Source: Paraglomus occultum (lineage: Eukaryota > Glomeromycota > Glomeromycetes > Paraglomerales > Paraglomeraceae). From it: a stretch of 21,541 bases of DNA. This document shows, one piece after another, positions 1-9,183 of the stretch (its first letter is position 1; each line of letters opens with the position of its first letter). The DNA is taken from positions 1-21,541 of the forward strand of contig CAJVPJ010000580.1 in assembly GCA_910592205.1 (NCBI GenBank), given 5' to 3'. Under the pieces are notes generated by a model. It was not told the origin of the DNA, searched no databases, and saw only the letters and a program-made list of their open reading frames with translations. Made by a program: the position numbers and the translations under genes.

Positions 1-34
1 GATCCAATACTAGCGATGCAATGTGTGAAATTGT
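1..34 (+). repeat. 34-bp copy of mL61 exon sequence fused to TyrRS
   Basis: Identical to 8428-8461 in the same orientation; the match ends at base 34. It starts with GATC and ends in AATTGT, a likely microhomology with the TyrRS codons for QL-S. Read as protein it gives [10 protein letters not shown], which does not fit TyrRS upstream of LSEKYTMD. Confidence 0.9.
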
Positions 35-1460
35 CGGAGAAATATACTATGGATACTTACAGGCTCGCTGCTAGCGTAACCGAACATGATGCAAAAAAAG
101 CTGGCGCAGAAGTCGTGAGACAAGTAGACTCTCCCTTGCTATCCAGTCTTCTCTATCCCGGACTTCAAGCTCTGGATGAAGAATACTTGCAAGTCGATGC
201 TCAATTTGGTGGTGTCGATCAGCGAAAAATCTTTGTGTTTGCCGAGAAATGCCTGCCGAATCTCGGTTATAAAAAACGCGCTCATTTGATGAATCCAATG
301 GTGCCCGGTCTCCAAGGATCAAAAATGTCTTCTTCCGATGTTGACTCAAAGATTGATCTTCTTGATGATAAAAAAACAGTTGCGCGTAAGCTAAACAAGG
401 CTTTTTGCGAAGAGGGCAATGTTGAAGATAATGGTATTCTCGCTTTCGTCAAATCAGTTCTGTTTCCACTAGGATCGCTCGGTGACAACAAACCTCAGTT
501 TATAATCAAACGTCCCGAGAAGTTTGGTGGAGATGTTACTTACACTGAATACCAGCTATTAGAGGATGATTTTCGCGACAAAAAGGTCCACCCTGGTGAT
601 TTGAAAGCCGCAGCAATTGAAGCGATTAATAATTTATTGGAGCCAATTAGACAAAAATGGGCAAATGATCCTAAACTGCCAGAATTAACCAACTTGGCTT
701 ATCCATCTCCTACAAAAGTAACAAAGAAGAAAGAATCCAAGAAACATAACAGGCCCCCAGAGGCTGTTAAAGCTGAAAAACCCGTTGACGTATCTCGGTT
801 AGGTATGGGGCAAGAAAGGAAAAAAGAAACATCTGTCACTGTTTTATTTAGTCGAACTTTATTTCAAAGTTCATTAACTTTTGAGAGATTTAAGTATTAG
901 GAACTATACCGGGGAGTTAGGAAAAGGGCATGAATTTATCTTAACGACTTATCAATTGTTTATACGTCACAGACATTCGCGTCGCAAAGATACTAGAAGC
1001 CAAAGTTCATCCAGGTAATCCAAAATCTTACGTATCTACCGTAGACGTAGGTGATGAATCGGGTGAGCCTCGCACAGTAGTATCGGGTCTCGCCAGCTAT
1101 GTTCCAATTGAAGAAATGCAAGGTCGTCTGGTGGCTGCTGTTTGTAATCTTAAGGCAGGTAATTTCCAGGGCATCAGATCGTCTGCAATGCTGCTGGCAG
1201 CATCGTCGGCAGATCGATCAGTCATCGAATTGTTAGACATACCACCAGATTCCATTGTTGGCGAAGCGATCACGTGGGAAGGATATGAAAAAGCACAAAG
1301 AGGGGCAGAGGAATTTAACCGAAAACAGCAAATATTTGAAAAAGTAGCCGAAAGCTTTACTCTTGACGAGGGAGGTGTAGCGGTGTATAAAGGTATACCT
1401 TTTAAGACGTCCAAAGGCGTTGTAACGGCAAAGACGGTTCGTGGCGGAAGCATTGGGTGA
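1..1460 (+). CDS. Cytoplasmic tyrosyl-tRNA synthetase with C-terminal EMAPII-like domain (5' partial)
   Basis: Charges tRNA-Tyr with tyrosine in the cytosol. Two exons are visible: up to 802, then 973-1460 ending in TGA; the intron 803-972 is GTATGG...CACAG, phase 1. The first exon holds the C-terminal half of the class I catalytic domain: [25 protein letters not shown], the VDAQFGG tyrosine/ATP pocket and the KMSSS signature around 328-342, followed by the anticodon-binding region and a Lys-rich linker. Joining across the intron gives SRLDIRVAKI, the start of an EMAPII/Arc1-type tRNA-binding domain, which runs through RTVVSGL, CNLK and MLL to the stop and matches the C-terminus of animal YARS1 end to end. 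The N-terminal half with the HIGH motif is outside the window. Bases 1-34 duplicate 8428-8461, and the reading before residue LSEKYTMD does not look like TyrRS, so true homology starts near base 31. AATAAA at 1534-1539 is a possible polyadenylation signal. Confidence 0.93.
803..972 (+). other. TyrRS intron at the catalytic domain/EMAPII boundary
   Basis: Donor GTATGG, acceptor CACAG, with a branch-like CTTAACGA about 30 bp upstream of the acceptor. It splits a GAC codon (phase 1) exactly at the start of the LDIRV motif, so the appended domain occupies its own exon. Unspliced reading continues to a stop at 898-900. Confidence 0.85.
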
Positions 1461-1929
1461 TTAACAAATTTGTTCAAGAAAATTCATTCTGAAAACCTTA
1501 AATTTGTAAAAAAACATCTTCAATGCTGTCGTTAATAAACACTTAAAATGGTGTATGACCACGTCATTTGCAATATTTAAATCTTTGTCTTGTATTTGTT
1601 CATCATTATCGTCATTACCGGTTTGACTTGAAAGTAGTCAAATCATTGGCAAAATATTTAGACATGCTTTTCATAAAACAACTCGTCTAGATAAGCCATC
1701 GCTTCTTAGGAAAAAAAAAAACGCGTAATCGCCAGTAGTCCCGACATTTAGTTGTTATGTGTATTTACTTATAAATATATATATGTGTCCGTGCAAAATT
1801 AAGAATGCGTGAAAAGAAAATGAGACTATTTAAAATGGAATTCTTCCGTACAAATCGGATCCAAGCAACATAGATCACGTCATGATATAACCAATCGTAT
1901 TACTTCCAACTCGTTTATTTCTTTCCCGT
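1461..1929. other. Convergent 3' intergenic region
   Basis: Holds the 3' ends of the TyrRS gene (+) and the seipin gene (-). It is AT-rich, with AATAAA at 1534-1539 and an A-run at 1710-1719. I see no coding or RNA gene here. Confidence 0.6.
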
Positions 1930-4045
1930 TCACGTTCCTCCATCTCTTGCTGAATTATCACTATCACCAACACCAGATCCAGGAACTCTCGTATAAACCG
2001 ATCCTGTTGTCAGTGGCAACCTTCCAGTTGACGTTCCCACCGCTGGTCTATCCTGGTCAGTGTCATTATCTGTGGATGAAATGGTACTCCTTCGACTGTG
2101 TGTAGTTGGAGTGACACTACCGTCAAACTCATCGACATCATCGTCGGTCAGTTGTCCTGTCAAATCACCAACGACAGACGACTGGACACTTTGACTGTCA
2201 TCATCAGTATAGAACTCTGTTGTATATGTGCTGCCTCCCGACTCGGGTATGCGAGCAGTTGCCTGCATCGTATACTGTTGCTATTTAAAAAAAAGGAATC
2301 AGAGTGTGTTGCAAAATTAATTGACTGGCATTTATTCTGAAAATAATCCAAACTCCGACGGAGAAACTTTAAATCAAATGCCAGAATTCTTCTTATTAAT
2401 ATTGTCAAAACTTACCTCAGCTTCACTATCGACGTCCGTGCCTTCTTCTTGACCGCTAACACTATTCCTACTACTGCTGTCCGTTCTTTCAATATCCTCC
2501 CATACTTCGCCCAGTCCCTCATCTTCACCGTTAGTCCCAAGACCGTCTTGATATTCTGGCTTAAGAACTGGAGAACTTGCGGGTGGCACCAACGGTGGCG
2601 AGGCTGCTTGCCATCGAGATACAATTGAACGCCATGCAAAGACCGAAAAGATGAGCTCGACAACCAGAAAGATCAGGATGAAACTGAATGCTGTTGAAAC
2701 TGGATGGTAATACATAAAGTAACTGATAATTGATTGGAAAAGAATCTCAAGTTAGTTTAAAAACGAGGACGGTGGGTGGTAATCCTAGCATAATGAAGAA
2801 CGAGACGTACCGTAATCCAGAAAAGTGAGCGTCGAAACGAATTAAAACTTTGTATGTTTCCAACAGTGGATTCGATATTCCCACCAATGCATGGGAGATG
2901 GGTCGTTTCTACAAATTCAAATAGTTAAGCGAACAATTTTTTGCATTGACAGATTATATAAAGTAAAAGCATAGCACCAATTGGCTTTACTCACGCTATC
3001 TTCAATAACATTATCAATCATTTTTACAACAAGAGTTTGATCCTCTTTTGAATAGCCCATTAACAGCGGAAACAGTCGCCAAACTGTTGAAAACACTTGA
3101 AGTAAGGGAGATTGATAAGTGAGAATACACTTATTCGAGCGAAAATAGTATGCGGTTAGTTCGGAATGTCTCGTCCGGATGCAATCCGCATCAATTATGA
3201 CGTATGCTTACTGGTTTGTCTGCAACTCTAACTGTTTCATCATTGGCAAGACGCGATTTCAATTCCACGTGAATCATAAAGTTCCCTGCATGTATAATGA
3301 TTAACATTGGGGCAATAACGACAAGAAAACACCCTCCAAAAGTATATATTGACATACCAAGGTCCTTATTTTTCTGAGAGAAAGGAACGTGTAATAAGAC
3401 GGAAACATCATACAATTGCTGGTCTGTCAGAAACTATAATCATAAAAAGAGAGCGAGTTAGTTAGACTTGTAATCTGGTCAAAATATAAATCTGGTTCAT
3501 TTACCTTTGGTTCAGAATAATACCGAGTCATATTAACTACATCCTTTGGATGTCCGTCACTAAATATAACCAACCGTCACGAGTAAATACATACGTACTC
3601 ACGCACATATATCTTGAATTCAATACCAACCTTAAATAACAAAATCACTCGACCCTAATTAAAATTGTTTGTTCCTCCCTCCTCTCAAGTTACAGCTTTT
3701 ACATACCTGTAATTCAAAAACACCTCATATTCATGCGATATCTCAGGAACAAACGTCCAGTAAAATGCTATATAAGCTATGAAAGCAAACAGCAAAAGGA
3801 GTGTAATAGAGAAGCCGACGAATATCGACTTTACAGCGACTCGTTGTGTCTTCTCCGAAGTGAGGGCATCACTTATTTTTGTTACATACGGTTCGATAAG
3901 CGAGGTAATTGGTGAGAAGAAGAACGATATTATCTTTGGTAAGGATGAAGGAATTGTTATACGAATAGACGATCAATGGAAAGAACGTTGACGTGATATT
4001 GATTAGCAGGAATTGCTATGTAAAGCTTACTTGAATCAACACCAT
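1930..4045 (-). CDS. Seipin (lipid droplet biogenesis protein)
   Basis: ER membrane protein that organises lipid-droplet assembly at ER-droplet contacts. Nine exons, read downwards: 4045-4031, 3933-3707, 3559-3505, 3433-3358, 3285-3212, 3129-2995, 2908-2811, 2722-2416, 2280-1930; 445 residues, frame kept at every junction. Transmembrane segment 1 is at about residues 42-63. The lumenal domain has the family signatures YDVSVLLHVPFSQKNKDLGNF, SPLLQ and LLETYKVLIRF. SGLRYFMYYHP leads into transmembrane segment 2 at about 235-256. The cytosolic tail (about 260-445) is acidic and Ser/Thr-rich, far longer than that of yeast Sei1. The first exon encodes only MVLIQ; I chose it because it has a start codon, a GTAAGC donor, and an intron with GCTAATC before the CCAAAG acceptor, while the second exon has an upstream in-frame stop. 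Head-to-head with the UBAC2/Dsc2 gene 560 bp away. Confidence 0.92.
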
Positions 4046-4605
4046 TATAAAGGTGTCTGTACGTGTTATAACTACGTGTTATTCGAGTTCAATTTTTCCA
4101 AGAAAGGTTCTTTTTCTCTTTGGTATTATCTAACAATGAAAAGTCCTTCGATATTCATACGCGACTGTAAAATATTAAGTAAGCCCAGCTTATATTTTTT
4201 CACAAGAAAAGGAGGGGAACGGGTCAAGTGTCTTTGTGACAAGTTGTCGTAATGCTGGCCTAATAAGGTGTTCGATCATACTCTAATCATATGAAAATTT
4301 GCTTGGACCCATTTTTGGACACACGAAAATCATATTCCGTATTTGGCAAGGAAGGGCATTTGTCATCGTGCTATGGGTTGCCGCAGCATCCTTTTTTATC
4401 TATTAAACTATTCGTACAACAATGATCAGTAGGGAAAATAACAAAAGGCTGCTTCCCTTCTCTATTTTGACTGAATTTGTTGACCAAAAAACGCAATGTC
4501 TGCTTCCGGTGAGCTAATGTGCTTTGGCTATAATTTGCTCCTTGTTTGAGTGCACATATTTGATACAATCTTATATTAAGTAACAAGGAACTGATTTATC
4601 TGATA
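4046..4605. promoter_or_regulatory. Divergent intergenic region between seipin and UBAC2/Dsc2
   Basis: 560 bp between the start codons of two genes reading away from each other; both promoters and 5' UTRs must lie here. I see no convincing ORF or named promoter element. The short reading frames on either strand have no family motif. Confidence 0.5.
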
Positions 4606-5828
4606 ATGGTCATAATAGGTTTCTATAATGCACCTATAACAAAAGCATTGTTTTTCGGCATTGGTGGCTGCTCAATAGCTGCCATTATGCTAACCAATAA
4701 ATCCAATTCTGTCTCGCAGTCGATTCATCAAATTGTTAATCACAGTGAGGTTAGTATTCGAGCTCGGTTATGAGATTTGATTTGTGATAAATCACAAGTG
4801 AATTGACGTTGTCATCTGATTAGTTTTTGAGACTGCTGACTTCATACAGTGGATTTTCTGGGACAAGCGAGTTGATTGGTGGTTGGATAATTCTGTATCA
4901 TTTACGCTTAATAGAGCGTCAATTTGGATCTGCTAAATACGCTGTGAGTTTATTTATGGTCAAATTCATGACATCGCGCATCTTTAATTTAAACCTCGTT
5001 TTGACTGATTTTTAATGTATCTACATCAAGGCTTTCTTGTTTGCCTCGACTGCATTATCGACGTTATTTGAATTGGGGGTTTCTCTTCTTGGAAGGTCTT
5101 TTGGTTTTACCTATGCATCGACAAGTCCGTATGCGTTAATATTTGCTGGTCTATATCAATATCAACAGATCATTCCCGATGAATACAATTCTCAGTCGTA
5201 TGGATTACCATTAAATAACAAATTCATACCGAACATGGCGGGATTGCTGGTAAAGTCTTGTCGAAAGTTTTTGGTGGATCTTCCTTGTGATTATGATATT
5301 ACTCATGCTCTCCTATGCTTATGTTTGTAGTTATTGTTTAGCAAATATCCTCATTCAACAATATCTGGGATATGTGGTTTGGCGGCAGGTGCTATATACA
5401 GGAGTGGTATATTCAAGTTGTCCAGATGGCGGTCTCCTGAATTTCTCAACAGATTTGCTTCCAGCTTCCTACTTCCGATTATAGGATCATCTCAACCACA
5501 AAGACCTTCCAATTCGTCTAGTGCGATGCTGGATGAGAACACGTCTGGATCATCTGACAGAACGAGAGGAAGCGACAGTCATGAGATTCCAACTACAGTA
5601 TGTTGTTTATTCTAATTAGGTCACTGCTTATTTAACATTGTCACTAAGCCGTTTTTTACAATCGTTTAATCTTTTATACAGCAGCAACCTTTAACTGTCA
5701 ACAGAGATGCCGTAGCCAACTTGCAAACCATCTTCCCAGATAGTGACGAAAGCGTTATTATACGTGCTCTTCGTGATTCTGATAACGATATGAATCGAGC
5801 TGTTCAATATTTACTAGATCATTCATAA
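4606..5828 (+). CDS. UBAC2/Dsc2-family rhomboid pseudoprotease with UBA domain
   Basis: Multi-pass ER/Golgi membrane protein of the rhomboid pseudoprotease class. Animal UBAC2 acts in ER-associated degradation with gp78 and UBXD8; fungal Dsc2 is part of the Golgi Dsc E3 ligase. Exons 4606-4749, 4824-4943, 5031-5249, 5331-5597 and 5682-5828 give 298 residues; all four introns are phase 0. Start MVIIGFYNAPITK leads into the first membrane segment. Several hydrophobic segments follow up to about residue 185, including SELIGGWIILYHLRLIERQFG. ISGICGLAAGAIYRSG occupies the place where active rhomboids have HxxGxxxG, without the His, so proteolysis is not expected. A Ser-rich linker (about 205-250) leads to a C-terminal UBA domain (258-298: AVANLQTIFPDSDESVIIRAL...AVQYLLDHS), a ubiquitin-binding module. 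The two families are hard to separate from sequence alone. Confidence 0.9.
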
Positions 5829-6429
5829 ACATTGACATAGTGTATGTTTATGAACTTTACCAAAAGGTCTATTTAAATTCTATCCTAGAGTGAAAATAGA
5901 AGCGAACATATTGTCTTGGTGCATTTGTCGACTATGTGGGTTATGAAATCCACTTGTTTGATATCCAACAACTTTGTGATTAGAGCAACACGATTACCAT
6001 TTAATTTTGTTTTTAATGTATAACTTTGAATTGTGGTATATGTAGATTAGTTTTAATAACACTGGCAATATATTAATAATTCTACTCTGTAGATAGATGC
6101 AAACTGTACAGTGAACCGATTGTTACGCTGATGTTGTGAATAGATAACATATCACCAGTATTAAACCTGGTGTACCTTTTACTATTAAAATATCTAGAGA
6201 ATATAAAAGCACATGGTGCTCTTTAATGTTTGTATCCAAAGGATCATGTGTTATACATAATAATTAGCTTCAAAGTAAAGAATATGAAGCTACAAGACCG
6301 CACTTGAATTATTATATGTCAAGAATGTCACGACTGATGATGGGATGTCTGCTGTTAACTTCAATACATAGATATATACATGTAACTGACAAAATGTGTA
6401 ATAAATGCATTTGAGTCTGTAAATCCTGG
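5829..6429. other. Convergent 3' intergenic region
   Basis: 601 bp between the stop codons of the UBAC2/Dsc2 gene (+) and the SVIP-like gene (-). It is AT-rich and contains only 3' UTR-like sequence; I see no gene or clear repeat in it. Confidence 0.5.
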
Positions 6430-6895
6430 TTAATCCACCCGCCACTGTAAAAAACCAACAAAAATATTTAAATCTTAGTGATATTCTCACGCAACATATC
6501 CAAGACATCGCTTATCAGTACAAACCTCCAAGTTAGCGGCAGGAGGCGTATCATCAGATTTACCGCCCGTCTTTCTCTCTTGTTCGAGTTGCTTGCTCAG
6601 TTTACCACCACCTGGTCTTACGCCACGGTTTTCAGCCTGAGCGGATAGCAGAATGTAATAAAGATTCATGGACAAAACGGTAAATAAATGACAAGATATT
6701 GAACTCCATATAATTCTAGCAGCTACCGCCATGTAAGCCAATAGATACCTGTTTGAATCTCTGTTCAGCAGCTTTAGCAATTTCGTCTCTTGAAGGTTGT
6801 TGTCTGTTGCTCCCCGAGGCAGTGTCTGACGAACTGCTCAAGGTGTACCCTTTCTTCCTTTCTGAAGGAAAGCAACTACTACAGCAATTTCCCAT
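6430..6895 (-). CDS. Small p97/VCP-interacting protein (SVIP-like)
   Basis: Exons read downwards 6895-6749, 6636-6526 and 6444-6430 give 90 residues (human SVIP has 77). The N-terminus MGNCCSSCFP has Gly2 for N-myristoylation and neighbouring cysteines for palmitoylation, so the protein should sit on membranes. Residues 36-46, RDEIAKAAEQR, fit the VCP-interacting motif RX5AAX2R exactly, followed by FKQAENRGV as in SVIP (EAASRGI). A charged Lys/Glu stretch comes next. The last exon is only 15 nt and encodes WRVD plus stop; LEWRVD matches the SVIP ending LRWTVS, which is why I prefer splicing GTTTGT...TTACAG over read-through to the stop at 6487-6489. In animals SVIP binds p97 and inhibits ER-associated degradation. 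The role here is inferred from motif and architecture. Confidence 0.82.
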
Positions 6896-7008
6896 TGTAT
6901 AGTAAATTTGTTTTATGAGAACTATTGAAATAAATTAGAGAATGTGAATTTTTGTTCTGGGGCTCATCACCCCAAGCCCAATAGTGCACCGCCAAAATTG
7001 ATCACACA
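6896..7008. promoter_or_regulatory. SVIP-like gene promoter region
   Basis: Region directly upstream of the SVIP-like start codon on the minus strand. It would be a bidirectional promoter if the doubtful ORF starting at 7009 is real. It contains a short GC-rich block around 6957-6995 in otherwise AT-rich DNA. Confidence 0.35.
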
Positions 7009-7125
7009 ATGGCGGACCTGCCACAGCCAGTCCAGAAAACGACCAACCAAATCCGGCAGATTTTTGGGAATATTGTGTTTTGCAAGAGCGCCACACATTC
7101 ACATGCTACTCTTACAGGAGTTTGA
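7009..7125 (+). CDS. Possible small or partial hypothetical protein
   Basis: ATG at 7009 opens a frame reading MADLPQPVQKTTNQIRQIFG and stops after 38 residues at 7123-7125. I do not recognise the family. In its favour, the stretch is richer in GC than its flanks, the composition looks protein-like, and it starts divergently 113 bp from the SVIP-like gene, like other head-to-head pairs in this window. Against it, the frame is very short. A TTACAG acceptor at 7112-7117 suggests a second exon (EFETNECVYNLGE, stop near 7157), but the only upstream donor would make a 43-bp intron. It may be the first exon of a gene whose later exons I cannot see. Confidence 0.25.
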   Translation: MADLPQPVQKTTNQIRQIFGNIVFCKSATHSHATLTGV

Positions 7126-7892
7126 AACAAATGAATGCGTATACAATTTGGGAGAATAAGATAATGCATATATTTAGTTTTATTTGCAGACAAATCTCGC
7201 ACTAAATTACGATATAAATACAAACTCAGACAAATGCGCTTTTGTTTGTAATTCTATTTATCGTGCCGTGCAATAGTTCTCGTTATGATGACGCTCGATA
7301 TAGTTTACAAGTTGATTTTATATTTAACTACATATTAGTCCGAGTAAGCATTTATCGTCATAGCATCGCTTGTCCTGGTACTGTCATCTAATGCTTCATC
7401 AAATGTTTGAAGTAACTCGAGTCATTGATTAAGACGATTTTGTCTATAAGAATCCACTTCTCGTTAAGATACATTACTGTGTGATAGAGATGGAACGACA
7501 TATTACGGACTGCAAACTTTCAACATGATTGTTTTTAAAAGTACAGTTCATAAAACACTATGGTGCTATACTGTAATAAATCAAGTTGACTGACAATGCA
7601 GGCGTGTGATCTACTTTATGTGTCACCATAGAAAAGAGAAGTCCTGATCATTCTCTCGGTTTAAATTATAGACATGTTTCTACTTACTTCATTGTATTAG
7701 ATGCCAATTATTTGCGTACAGATGAACAGAACCGAATATTTAGTTATTTGTGTATCTTGCTTCAATACATTCCATTCTTACATACAGTAGTGTTAGGACG
7801 GAGAAAATTTACGAGTAATGGATAAAATTTCCCCGAATTATAAAGTCAAAAATAATTTAGAAATATCCAAAAAAGATATCTCCCTAATAGCA
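7126..7892. other. Intergenic region without a recognisable gene
   Basis: 767 bp, AT-rich, on the 3' side of the mL61 gene. I looked for spliced exons continuing the ORF at 7009 and for tRNA-like arms and found nothing supportable. Confidence 0.4.
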
Positions 7893-8479
7893 CTAAGTTG
7901 AGTAATATTCCCATCTGGGTTTATTTTGCCGTGACCCAACGACATCAGCGAGCGCATCTTCTCCAATCAAAAGAGCTGGTACCCCGTCCGCTTCATGCAA
8001 AAGTCGTCTGCAAACACCATCTGGTGTCTTCAAATGTGAGCAATCAATCTTCAGCGGTTTCTTATTCGCATCTTCTAACAAGATATTAGTAAATTACCCA
8101 ATGAATAGCTATTTCTATGACAATTTTCGACAAATTATTTACTATGACCTACGCACCGAAACTCACATATAACCGTGGCCGTACATTCAGTTCGTCTTTG
8201 ACCTTGACTTCAAATTCCACATGCGGATTGTTGTATGCTATCCGGGGAAGGTGTTGTCGCCAAAACTTTCTTCACAAAGCTCGTATCAGAATGATCATTA
8301 CTTTGGCAAAAACATTCAATTACTCCGGCATCTTACTTGGCAGTAACGCCCCCTCTCCGTGATGTAGTAAACAAGGTAATCTTTTTCACCGAGGGACTCA
8401 ACTTGGCAGCACCTAATCCAGTACGAAGATCCAATACTAGCGATGCAATGTGTGAAATTGTTGGGATTCGTTTTGGCAT
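7893..8479 (-). CDS. Mitochondrial large-subunit ribosomal protein, mL61/MRP49 family
   Basis: Three exons read downwards, 8479-8337, 8269-8157 and 8074-7893, give 145 residues; introns are 67 bp (GTAAGA...GAAG, phase 2) and 82 bp (GTGCGT...TTAG, phase 1). The fold is the thioredoxin-like L51/S25/CI-B8 type. Key features are ITLFTTSRRGGVTAKKFWR (Gly-rich turn then K-F-W-R), LPRIAYNNPHVEFEV, YVSFEDANKK and a C-terminal helix. Yeast MRP49 has the equivalent GARxFW...YNP pattern and similar length (137 aa). The protein is expected in the mitochondrial matrix as part of the 54S subunit. The second donor GTGCGT was chosen over the nearer GTGAGT because only it keeps frame, giving SF-EDA. Part of exon 1 (8428-8461 on +) is repeated at the window start. 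mS25 is a related alternative. Confidence 0.8.
8428..8461 (+). repeat. 34-bp stretch duplicated at bases 1-34
   Basis: Identical to window bases 1-34 in the same orientation; base 35 differs. Here it is native, lying antisense to mL61 exon 1 and encoding residues of [10 protein letters not shown]. Both copies begin with GATC. Confidence 0.95.
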
Positions 8480-9183
8480 CTTACGCTCATGAATGAATAT
8501 GCAAAATGATCTGGCAAAATAATTTACGTTTGTAGATCTATATCACGTGATAGTCGTAACTGGCATTAGTATTAGTAGTAGTATTAGATCAAACGATTAC
8601 GAGTTTTTAGAAAGTGTGCTAATATAACCAGTTTGACTGTCCAAACGCCTCTTTTTTTTTGTGAAATAAGTTTTATTTTACTTACTGTATTTGCTAATGC
8701 TAAGGATTCGGGTCACAATTATAATAATATCATTCCTATTTCCATCTGTTTTGCGAGTTGATGAAATGTAGTATAGGCAGCCTCATTCATACGAAAGGAA
8801 GAAAAGAAAGTAATAATAACTTCGATGACTACAACCGTCGCCTTGAGCTGTTCAATTCCAGTTATAAATATTAACCATTCAATCTATAATAATAATTGAT
8901 AGTAATAATAACATACACCAATTGTTTAGAAAAAACTGTGTCTACTGGGTTCAATTCTTTCCTGTTGTGAATTATGAGATTATTCTCTCAAACAATTGGG
9001 CCCAGTTGCGAAAGTGATAAAAACCAATTATGTGCATAACAAGTCTATTTTAAATAATTTAATCGTATTCCATATAAGGAAATGGGATACAATTGGATGC
9101 CGATTTCGGAAATGAAACGCAAGACAACCAAAAAAGTTATAAATACCCCCACATTACCCGCATCGAATAATCTCATTATTATT
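8480..9183. promoter_or_regulatory. Divergent intergenic region between mL61 and INTS8-like genes
   Basis: About 700 bp, strongly AT-rich, holding the promoters of two genes read in opposite directions. It includes short TAGTATTAG-type iterations at 8566-8587 and AATAATAA runs near 8886-8910. An in-frame ATG at 9082 could lengthen the INTS8-like protein by 34 residues. Confidence 0.5.

Noticed and set aside
1097-1477. 126-residue minus-strand frame
   Set aside because: Shadow of the EMAPII exon of TyrRS.
4371-4586. 71-residue minus-strand frame between seipin and UBAC2/Dsc2
   Set aside because: No start context, no motif, low-complexity composition; lies in the divergent promoter region.
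6487-6780. 97-residue minus-strand frame overlapping the SVIP-like gene
   Set aside because: Its first part reads through the intron 6637-6748; only the distal part (6526-6636) is real exon sequence, now included in the spliced SVIP-like model.
8941-8975. GGGTTCAATTC sequence resembling a tRNA T-arm
   Set aside because: No matching acceptor stem, D-arm or anticodon arm at tRNA spacing upstream.
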